This document shows, piece after piece, positions 44,197-50,544 of a stretch of 50,544 bases of DNA. The DNA is from Streptomyces hilarionis (GTDB lineage Bacteria > Actinomycetota > Actinomycetes > Streptomycetales > Streptomycetaceae): contig NZ_JAHHIT010000020.1 in the NCBI RefSeq assembly GCF_024539675.1, positions 1 through 50,544 of the forward strand. The letters run 5' to 3'. Each line of letters opens with the position of its first letter. Within the stretch, counting starts at the first letter, position 1. A model generated the notes under the pieces. The model had not been told where the DNA came from, did no database searches, and saw only the letters and a program-made list of their open reading frames with translations. The position numbers and the translations under genes were made by a program.

Positions 44197-44610
44197 TCAG
44201 GCCCGGCCGGGGAAGAAGATCTTCACCTCGCGCTCGGCGGACTCCTCGGAGTCGGAGGCGTGGATCAGGTTCTCGCGGACGATGACACCGTAGTCGCCGC
44301 GGATGGAGCCGGGAGCGGCGGCGATCGGGTCGGTCGGGCCGGCCAGCGCCCGCACGCCCTCGATGACCCGCTCGCCCTCGACGATCAGCGCGACGACCGG
44401 ACCGGAGGCCATGAACTGCACCAGCGGCTCGTAGAAGGGCTTGCCCTTGTGCTCGCCGTAGTGCTGCTCCAGCGTGTCCTGGTCCAGCGTACGCAGCTCC
44501 AGCGCGGTGATCTGCCAGCCGGCCTTGCGTTCGATACGGCTGATGATCTCGCCGGTCAGGCCACGACGGACGGCGTCGGGCTTGAGCAGGACGAGGGTGC
44601 GCTGGCTCAC
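44197..44610 (-). CDS. ndk: Nucleoside diphosphate kinase
   Basis: 137 residues, full length for the family. It starts SQRTLVLLKPDAVRRGL and carries the active-site region with the phospho-histidine in NLIHASDSEESAEREV (about residue 117), plus the GP(T/S)DP and GSIRGDYG nucleotide loops. It moves the gamma-phosphate from ATP to other NDPs by a ping-pong route. In actinobacteria it is conserved between the DUF4233 gene and rne or mreB, as here. Confidence 0.97.
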   Translation of the reverse strand: MSQRTLVLLKPDAVRRGLTGEIISRIERKAGWQITALELRTLDQDTLEQHYGEHKGKPFYEPLVQFMASGPVVALIVEGERVIEGVRALAGPTDPIAAAPGSIRGDYGVIVRENLIHASDSEESAEREVKIFFPGRA

Positions 44611-44702
44611 GAGGGGGCTCCTTCTACAGCCGGTGTCCGGCGCCGGTGCTCTGGCGCCTCAGGTGCGGTGGGATGAGGTTACAGGTCCGCTCCGGGCACT
44701 CG

Positions 44703-45068
44703 TCACGCAGCGTCAGCGGTATCCGCCGAGGCGGCGGAGGCCTGCGCGGCGAAGCGGGCCCTGGCCTCGTCGACCTTTCGGCCGTAGTGCACCGAGGCCC
44801 ACCACAGCGCCCCGAAGAGCAGGCCCATGAAGAACATGATCGGGACGAAGAAACCGGACGCGACCAGGGCGATCTGGAGCGCCCAGCCGAGCGCGACCCC
44901 GCCGGGCCGGGTGACCATGCCGCACAGCAGCACGCTGAGCAGCATGGCGATGCCGCAGACCGTCCACACCGTGGACGGGGACAGCTCGGAGTCCTTCATG
45001 GCGACCAGGCCGGCGAAGCCGATGACGAAGAACTCACCGATCAGGGTCGAGGAGCAGAGCGTACGCAT
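44703..45068 (-). CDS. DUF4233 membrane protein
   Basis: 121 residues from the ATG at 45068, eight bases after the folC stop. Three to four membrane helices: STLIGEFFVIGFAGLVAMK (about 6-24), VWTVCGIAMLLSVLLCGM (about 34-52) and two between about 58 and 92, then an Ala-rich charged tail. The early GEFFVI segment and the folC-DUF4233-ndk order are characteristic of the actinobacterial DUF4233 family. Function unknown. Confidence 0.88.
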   Translation of the reverse strand: MRTLCSSTLIGEFFVIGFAGLVAMKDSELSPSTVWTVCGIAMLLSVLLCGMVTRPGGVALGWALQIALVASGFFVPIMFFMGLLFGALWWASVHYGRKVDEARARFAAQASAASADTADAA

Positions 45069-45076
45069 GGCGGGCC

Positions 45077-46609
45077 TCAGCCCTTCCCGAGGAGCAGTCG
45101 CGCCTCGCCGACGGTGATGACGGAACCGGTGACCAGGACGCCTCCGCCCGAGAACTCGCCCTCCTCCTCGGCGAGGGTGATCGCCGCCTCCAGGGCGTCG
45201 GGCAGCCGCGGCTCGACCTGGACGCGCTCGTCGCCGAACACCTCGACGGCGATCGCGGCGAGCTCGTCGGCGTCCATCGCGCGGTGGCTGGCGTTCTGCG
45301 TGATCACGACCTCGGCGAAGATCGGCTCGAAGGCCTCCAGGAGCCCGCGCACGTTCTTGTCGCCGCTGGCGCCGACCACGCCGATCAGCCGGGAGAAGTC
45401 GAACGCCTCCCCCACGGCCTCGGCGGTGGCCCGGGCGCCGGCCGGGTTGTGCGCGGCGTCCAGGACGACGGTCGGGGAACGGCGGACGACTTCGAGGCGG
45501 CCCGGCGAGGTGACGGCGGCGAAGGCCTTGCGGACGGTCTCGATGTCGAGCGGCTCGGGCCGCTGGGAGCCGACGCCGAAGAACGCCTCGACGGCGGCGA
45601 GCGCGACGGCCGCGTTGTGCGCCTGGTAGGGGCCGTGCAGGGGCAGGTACACCTCGGGGTACTCGCCGCCCAGCCCACGCAGGGTGACCAGCTGCCCGCC
45701 GACGGCGACCTGGCGGGCGACGACCCCGAACTCCAGCCCTTCCCGGGCCACGGTCGCGTCGACCTCGACGGCCTTCTTCAGCAGCACCTGGGCCGCGTCG
45801 ACCGGCTGCTGGGCCAGGATGACGGTGGCGTCCTGCTTGACGATCCCGCCCTTCTCGGCGGCGATCTCGGCGGTCGTCTCCCCGAGCCGGTCGGTGTGGT
45901 CCAGGTCGATGGGCGTGACGACGGCGACGTCGCCGTCGATGACGTTCGTGGCGTCCCAGGAGCCGCCCATGCCCACTTCCACGACGGCGACGTCCACGGG
46001 CGCGTCGGCGAAGGCGGCGTACGCCATGCCGGTGAGCACCTCGAAGAACGACAGCCGGTACTCCTGCGCGCCGTCGACCATGTCGATGTACGGCTGGACG
46101 TCCCGGTAGGTCTCGATGAACCGCTCGGCGGAGATCGGGGCGCCGTCCAGGCTGATGCGCTCGGTGATCGACTGCACGTGCGGGCTCGTGTACCGGCCGG
46201 TGCGCAGCTCGAAGGCGCCGAGCAGCGCCTCGATCATGCGGGCGGTGGACGTCTTGCCGTTCGTGCCCGTGATGTGGATCGACGGGTAGGAGCGCTGCGG
46301 GTCCCCCAGCACGTCCATCAGCGCGGCGATCCGGGCGACGGAGGGTTCGAGCTTCGTCTCGCCCCAGCGGGTGGCCAGCTCCGCCTCGACCTCGCGCAGG
46401 GCCTTGTCGACCTCGGGGTCCTCGGGGCGCGCGGGCACGTCGGCCTGCGGTGCGCCGCCCTGGGTGCGCAGGGTGCGGCTGCCGGCCTCGATGACCGCGA
46501 GATCGGGGTCGCGGTCGGTCTCCTCGGCGATGATCTCGTCGAAGGGATCGAGGGGGTCGAAGGGGGCGGGCAGGTCGTCGTGGTTGCCGTTCGGGGGGAG
46601 CTCGCTCAC
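45077..46609 (-). CDS. folC: Folylpolyglutamate synthase / dihydrofolate synthase
   Basis: 510 residues from a GTG at 46609. An acidic N-terminal extension of about 65 residues precedes the Mur-ligase-like core. The ATP P-loop is ITGTNGKTSTARMI (about 113-126); the omega loop region has SPHVQSITERISLDG. Also present are VVEVGMGGSWDATNV, DLDHTDRLGETTAEIAAEKGGI (with the carbamylated-lysine region), GPYQAHNAAVALAA and LDAAHNPAG. It adds glutamate to folates, and in bacteria it often also makes dihydrofolate. It follows valS after a hairpin and precedes DUF4233. Confidence 0.95.
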   Translation of the reverse strand: MSELPPNGNHDDLPAPFDPLDPFDEIIAEETDRDPDLAVIEAGSRTLRTQGGAPQADVPARPEDPEVDKALREVEAELATRWGETKLEPSVARIAALMDVLGDPQRSYPSIHITGTNGKTSTARMIEALLGAFELRTGRYTSPHVQSITERISLDGAPISAERFIETYRDVQPYIDMVDGAQEYRLSFFEVLTGMAYAAFADAPVDVAVVEVGMGGSWDATNVIDGDVAVVTPIDLDHTDRLGETTAEIAAEKGGIVKQDATVILAQQPVDAAQVLLKKAVEVDATVAREGLEFGVVARQVAVGGQLVTLRGLGGEYPEVYLPLHGPYQAHNAAVALAAVEAFFGVGSQRPEPLDIETVRKAFAAVTSPGRLEVVRRSPTVVLDAAHNPAGARATAEAVGEAFDFSRLIGVVGASGDKNVRGLLEAFEPIFAEVVITQNASHRAMDADELAAIAVEVFGDERVQVEPRLPDALEAAITLAEEEGEFSGGGVLVTGSVITVGEARLLLGKG

Positions 46610-46645
46610 GGGGCCAGTCTACGGACGACCGCTGACAGAGGTGGG

Positions 46646-46684
46646 CGAAGGCCCCCGCAACCGTGCCGGTCCCGGGGGCCTTCG
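46646..46684 (-). terminator. Hairpin between valS and folC
   Basis: Perfect 12-bp stem (CGAAGGCCCCCG at 46646-46657, complement at 46673-46684) with a 15-base loop that can pair a little further. It is 24 bases past the valS stop and 37 bases before the folC start. It may end or attenuate the valS transcript. Confidence 0.65.
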
Positions 46685-46707
46685 TCGTCATGACGCCTCG
46701 CGCCGCC

Positions 46708-49359
46708 TCACGCCTGGGGCAGACGCTCCAGCTGGCTCTCGATGCGGGCGATGTCCTCGTCCGCCTTGGCCAGGCGGGTGCGGATCTTGTCGACCACGTT
46801 GTCGGGGGCCTTCGCGAGGAACGCCTCGTTTCCGAGCTTGGCGACCGCCTGGGCCTTCTCCTTCTCGGCCGCCGCCAGGTCCTTGGCCAGCCGCTTGCGC
46901 TCGGCGGCCACGTCGATCGTGCCGGACAGATCCAGCGCGACCGTGGCGCCCGCGACCGGCAGGGTCGCCGTCGCGGAGAAGTCCTCGCCCTCCGGCTGCA
47001 AACGCAGCAGCTGGCGGACGGCGGCCTCGTGCGCCGCGAACGGCGTGCCGTCGAGGGTCAGGCGGGCCGGGACGCGCTGGCCGGGTTGCAGACCCTGGTC
47101 GGCGCGGAACCGGCGGACCTCGGTGATGACCGACTGGAGGCTCTCGATCTCCTTCTCGGCGGCCGTGTCCCGGAAGCCGCCCGGCGCGTCGGCACCGGGG
47201 ACGGACACAGCCTTGGGCCACGCGGCGACGACGAGGGACTCGCCGCCGGTCAGCGTGGTCCACAGCGTCTCCGTGACGAACGGGACGATCGGGTGCAGCA
47301 GCTTCAGGGTGACGTCGAGGACCTCGCCGAGGACCCGGCCGGAGACCTTCGCGGGCTCGCCGCCGGCCATGAACGTCGTCTTGGACAGCTCGACGTACCA
47401 GTCGAAGACCTCGTCCCAGGCGAAGTGGAACAGCGCGTCGGAGAGCTTCGCGAACTGGAAGTCCTCGTAGAGCGCGTCGACTTCGGCGACGACCGAGTTG
47501 AGCCGGGACAGGATCCAGCGGTCGGTCGCCGACAGCTGCGAGGCGTCCGGCAGCGGGCCCTCGACCGTCGCGCCGTTCATCAGCGCGAAGCGCGTGGCGT
47601 TCCAGATCTTGTTGGCGAAGTTGCGGGAGCCCTGGACCCAGTCCTCGCCGATCGGGACGTCGACGCCGGGGTTGGCGCCGCGCGCGAGGGTGAACCGGAG
47701 CGCGTCGGAGCCGTACTTGTCCATCCAGTCCAGCGGGTTGACCGCGTTGCCGAAGGACTTCGACATCTTCTTGCCGAACTGGTCGCGGACCATGCCGTGC
47801 AGGGCGATGGTGTGGAACGGCGGGGTGCCGTCCATCGCGTACAGGCCGAACATCATCATCCGGGCGACCCAGAAGAAGAGGATGTCGTAGCCGGTGACCA
47901 GAACGGAGTTCGGGTAGAACTTCGCGAGCGACTCGGTCTGCTCGGGCCAGCCGAGCGTGGAGAACGGCCACAGGCCGGAGGAGAACCACGTGTCGAGGAC
48001 GTCGGTGTCCTGACGCCAGCCCTCGCCGGTGGGCGCCTCGTCGTCGGGGCCGACGCAGACGACCTCGCCGTTCGGGCCGTACCAGACCGGGATGCGGTGA
48101 CCCCACCACAACTGACGCGAGATGCACCAGTCGTGCAGGTTGTCGACCCAGTCGAAGTACCGCTTCTCCATCTCCTGCGGGTGGATCTTGACGCGGCCGT
48201 CGCGGACGGCGTCGCCGGCGGCCTTCGCCAGCGGGCCGACCTTGACCCACCACTGCATGGACAGGCGCGGCTCGATGGTCGTCTTGCAGCGCGAGCAGTG
48301 GCCGACGGAGTGGACGTACGGCCGCTTCTCGGCGACGATCCGGCCCTCGGCGCGCAGGGCGGCGACGATGGCGGAGCGGGCCTCCAGCCGGTCCAGGCCC
48401 TGGAAGGGGCCGTGGGCGGTGATGACCGCGTGCTCGTCCATGACGGTGAGCGACGGCAGGTTGTGGCGCTGGCCGATCTCGAAGTCGTTCGGGTCGTGCG
48501 CCGGGGTCACCTTGACCGCGCCGGTGCCGAACTCGGGGTCGACGTGGGTGTCGGCGACGACCGGGATGGAGCGGTCGGTCAGCGGAAGGCGGATCTCCTT
48601 GCCGACCAGGTGCTTGTAGCGCTCGTCGTCGGGGTGGACGGCGACGGCCGTGTCGCCGAGCATCGTCTCCGCGCGCGTGGTGGCGACGACGATGGTGTCG
48701 TCGCCCTCGCCGTACTTCATGGAGACGAGCTCGCCGTCGTCGTCCTGGTACTCGACCTCGATGTCCGAGATCGCCGTCAGACAGCGCGGACACCAGTTGA
48801 TGATGCGCTCGGCCCGGTAGATGAGCTCGTCGTCGTAGAGCCGCTTGAAGATGGTCTGGACGGCCTGGGAGAGGCCCTCGTCCATGGTGAAGCGCTCACG
48901 CGACCAGGCGACGCCGTCGCCGAGGCGGCGCATCTGGCCGCTGATCTGGCCGCCGGACTCGCCCTTCCACCGCCAGACGCGCTCGACGAACGCCTCCCGG
49001 CCGAGGTCGTGACGGGACTTGCCCTCCTTGCCCAGTTCGCGCTCGACGACGTTCTGCGTGGCGATGCCGGCGTGGTCCATGCCCGGCTGCCAGAGCGTCT
49101 CGAAGCCCTGCATGCGCTTGCGGCGGGTGAGGGCGTCGATGAGCGTGTGCTCGAAGGCGTGCCCCAGGTGCAGGCTGCCCGTGACGTTCGGCGGGGGGAT
49201 GACGACGGTGTACGGAGGCTTGTCGCTCTTGGCGTCGGCCTCGAAGTAGCCCCGCTCCACCCAGCGCTCGTACAGCGGCCCCTCTACGTCGGCCGGCGCG
49301 TACTGGGTCGGCAGTTCGGTGTGGGGCGCTGATGGCTGCTGCTGAGCGTTCTCGGTCAC
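46708..49359 (-). CDS. valS: Valyl-tRNA synthetase
   Basis: 883 residues from a GTG at 49359. Class I signatures: HLGH of the HIGH motif in [14 protein letters not shown] (about residue 65), and [16 protein letters not shown] for KMSKS (about residue 533). The editing (CP1) domain includes [18 protein letters not shown] and [15 protein letters not shown]. The anticodon-binding region and a C-terminal coiled-coil arm (about 820-880, Lys/Glu/Ala-rich) complete it. It charges tRNA-Val with proofreading. Divergent from the proline-rich membrane protein gene. Confidence 0.97.
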   Translation of the reverse strand: MTENAQQQPSAPHTELPTQYAPADVEGPLYERWVERGYFEADAKSDKPPYTVVIPPPNVTGSLHLGHAFEHTLIDALTRRKRMQGFETLWQPGMDHAGIATQNVVERELGKEGKSRHDLGREAFVERVWRWKGESGGQISGQMRRLGDGVAWSRERFTMDEGLSQAVQTIFKRLYDDELIYRAERIINWCPRCLTAISDIEVEYQDDDGELVSMKYGEGDDTIVVATTRAETMLGDTAVAVHPDDERYKHLVGKEIRLPLTDRSIPVVADTHVDPEFGTGAVKVTPAHDPNDFEIGQRHNLPSLTVMDEHAVITAHGPFQGLDRLEARSAIVAALRAEGRIVAEKRPYVHSVGHCSRCKTTIEPRLSMQWWVKVGPLAKAAGDAVRDGRVKIHPQEMEKRYFDWVDNLHDWCISRQLWWGHRIPVWYGPNGEVVCVGPDDEAPTGEGWRQDTDVLDTWFSSGLWPFSTLGWPEQTESLAKFYPNSVLVTGYDILFFWVARMMMFGLYAMDGTPPFHTIALHGMVRDQFGKKMSKSFGNAVNPLDWMDKYGSDALRFTLARGANPGVDVPIGEDWVQGSRNFANKIWNATRFALMNGATVEGPLPDASQLSATDRWILSRLNSVVAEVDALYEDFQFAKLSDALFHFAWDEVFDWYVELSKTTFMAGGEPAKVSGRVLGEVLDVTLKLLHPIVPFVTETLWTTLTGGESLVVAAWPKAVSVPGADAPGGFRDTAAEKEIESLQSVITEVRRFRADQGLQPGQRVPARLTLDGTPFAAHEAAVRQLLRLQPEGEDFSATATLPVAGATVALDLSGTIDVAAERKRLAKDLAAAEKEKAQAVAKLGNEAFLAKAPDNVVDKIRTRLAKADEDIARIESQLERLPQA

Positions 49360-49446
49360 GCGCCCAGTTTAGGGGTGTCACCGAGCCGTCCCGAAACGTG
49401 TTTCCTCTGTAACGGTGCGACCCCCGCCGCCGCGCAGGTAGGGGCT

Positions 49447-49474
49447 TTGAGCCAGGATGTGAAAAACGCATAAG
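49447..49474 (+). promoter_or_regulatory. Candidate promoter of the Pro/Tyr-rich protein gene
   Basis: TTGAGC at 49447-49452 and CATAAG at 49469-49474, 16 bases apart, in the divergent gap with valS. The elements resemble a vegetative -35/-10 pair and end 21 bases before the ATG at 49496, where GAGGGG provides the ribosome binding site. The match is modest. Confidence 0.35.
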
Positions 49475-49495
49475 CATCTGGAGGGGAACCCAGGA

Positions 49496-50488
49496 ATGAG
49501 TCACAACCAGCCGGGCCCGTACGGTGGGCAGCCCCAGCAGCCCGGACCGTACGGCCAGCCCGGTCCGTACGGTCAGCCGCCGCAGGCGCCGCAGCCCGGC
49601 TACGGCTACCCCCAGCCGCCCACCGCCCCGCAGCCCGGCTACGGCTACCCGGCGCAGGCCCCGCAGGGCGTGCCCCCGCAGGCCCCGCCCTACGGCCAGC
49701 AGCCGCCGTACGGGCAGCCCCCGTACGGGCAGCAGCCGCCGCCGTACGGCCAGCCGCCCTACGGCGTCCCGCAGCCGCCGGCGGGCGGCCGCGGCAAGAA
49801 GACGGCCGCCGTCGTCGTCGGCGCGGTCGCGGTCGTCGTCGCGCTGGGCGTGGGCGCCTACTTCGTGATCGGCGGAGGCGGCGGCGCCGGCGGCCTCAAG
49901 GACGACGGCGCGCACAAACTGACGACGCCGGGGACCGCCCTGACCGACTACAACAGGGTCTCGGACGACGGCGCGAGCCCCGGCAAGGACTCGGGCGCCG
50001 ACCTGGCGAAGACCGGTGTCCAGAACGGCAAGTCCGTCATCGGCGTCTACACGACGGCGGACCTGAGCGGGTACGACCCGGCCGACCCGAGCACCGCGCC
50101 CGACGCGTCCGAGCTGGCCACCTCGAAGACCATCACGTTCGCCGGCGCCTACGGCAAGATCGCCGACCCGCAGGCGACGCTGGACCTGTTCTTCGCCAAC
50201 TTCAAGAAGTCGTCGCAGGAGAGCTCGTCGGGTTCCGCCGGGGCCCAGAAGGGCGAGCTGGTGGGCGAACCCGAGAAGGCCGACCTCGACGGCGCGGTCA
50301 TGAAGTGCCAGGCGGCCAAGGGGAAGAACGCGCTCACCAAGCAGGAGAAGACCGACTGGTTCTGCGCCTGGGCCGACTACAGCACCATCGCCATGGTGTC
50401 GCCGGGCGACGCCACGAAGGGCGTCACCAAGGACGTGGCGATCGACATCACCACGAAGCTGCGCGACCAGATCCGCGTCGGCGTGTGA
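49496..50488 (+). CDS. Pro/Gly/Tyr-rich single-pass membrane protein
   Basis: 330 residues. Residues 1 to about 98 are a low-complexity Pro/Gln/Gly/Tyr region with repeated PGPYGQ, PQPGYGYP and PPYGQ units, predicted cytoplasmic and disordered. KK and a membrane helix (TAAVVVGAVAVVVALGVGAYFVI, split across about 102-124) follow, then an extracellular domain of about 200 residues with two cysteines (MKCQAAKG and WFCAWADYS) that may form a disulfide. Such topology is common among Streptomyces envelope proteins of unknown function. The ATG at 49496 is preceded by GAGGGG and AGGA. Divergent from valS, closed by a hairpin at the window end. Confidence 0.88.
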   Translation: MSHNQPGPYGGQPQQPGPYGQPGPYGQPPQAPQPGYGYPQPPTAPQPGYGYPAQAPQGVPPQAPPYGQQPPYGQPPYGQQPPPYGQPPYGVPQPPAGGRGKKTAAVVVGAVAVVVALGVGAYFVIGGGGGAGGLKDDGAHKLTTPGTALTDYNRVSDDGASPGKDSGADLAKTGVQNGKSVIGVYTTADLSGYDPADPSTAPDASELATSKTITFAGAYGKIADPQATLDLFFANFKKSSQESSSGSAGAQKGELVGEPEKADLDGAVMKCQAAKGKNALTKQEKTDWFCAWADYSTIAMVSPGDATKGVTKDVAIDITTKLRDQIRVGV

Positions 50489-50516
50489 CGTCCCGGTCCG
50501 CGGACGGACACGAGGA

Positions 50517-50544
50517 GGGGCCCCGGTCGCATGACCGGGGCCCC
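50517..50544 (+). terminator. Terminator after the Pro/Tyr-rich protein gene
   Basis: Perfect 12-bp stem (GGGGCCCCGGTC at 50517-50528, complement at 50533-50544) with a GCAT loop, 29 bases past the stop codon. The window ends at its last base, so any following T-tract is not visible. Confidence 0.8.

Overview
The window is high-GC (about 70% or more) actinobacterial chromosome and almost certainly Streptomyces. The right half carries the conserved Streptomyces core order valS-folC-DUF4233-ndk-mreB-mreC-mreD-mrdA-rodA-(CYTH/CHAD)-(radical SAM)-rne, all on the minus strand. The genes show near-total G/C third positions, GTG/TTG starts, GGAGG-type ribosome binding sites and GC-rich hairpin terminators. 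I see no rRNA, tRNA, CRISPR array, insertion sequence or phage gene.

Region 1 (1-7226, minus strand) holds a set of secreted surface proteins. Two paralogous FG-GAP/integrin-alpha-like proteins are followed by a large protein with two LamG domains and then by the first 25 codons of another secreted protein cut by the window edge.

Region 2 (7870-25454) is a glycan biosynthesis locus in several transcription units. From left to right: a Tat-exported D-glucuronyl C5-epimerase-like protein; a WbpD/WlbB-like sugar N-acetyltransferase; two minus-strand glycosyltransferases; a plus-strand operon of a WbpI-like UDP-sugar 2-epimerase, two glycosyltransferases and an acyltransferase-3 membrane protein; and a minus-strand operon of a DegT/DnrJ aminotransferase, a Gfo/Idh oxidoreductase, a GT2 glycosyltransferase and a UDP-sugar 6-dehydrogenase. 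The 6-dehydrogenase, 3-dehydrogenase (Gfo/Idh), 3-aminotransferase, 3-N-acetyltransferase and 2-epimerase together match, step for step, the known route from UDP-GlcNAc to UDP-2,3-diacetamido-2,3-dideoxy-D-mannuronic acid. With five glycosyltransferases and an exported uronyl C5-epimerase, the simplest reading is a cell-surface glycopolymer containing diacetamido-uronic acid that may be C5-epimerised after export. This is the most interesting system in the window. No polymerase, flippase, ABC exporter or LCP ligase is visible here, so those parts must lie elsewhere.

Region 3 (25853-37404, minus strand) contains RNase E/G with very long basic, repeat-bearing arms; the two halves of the TIGR03936/TIGR03960 radical-SAM pair, separated by a repeat-built membrane protein and a VanZ-like protein; and a CYTH/CHAD protein. 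Region 4 (37508-49359) is the cell-elongation cluster (MreBCD, PBP2, RodA) followed by ndk, a DUF4233 membrane protein, folC and valS. Region 5 (49496-50488) is a plus-strand Pro/Gly/Tyr-rich single-pass membrane protein, divergent from valS and closed by a perfect hairpin at the window end.

In the usual actinobacterial order rne is followed by rplU-rpmA-obg. Here the glycan locus follows rne directly, so either that synteny is broken at this point or the glycan locus has been placed between them.
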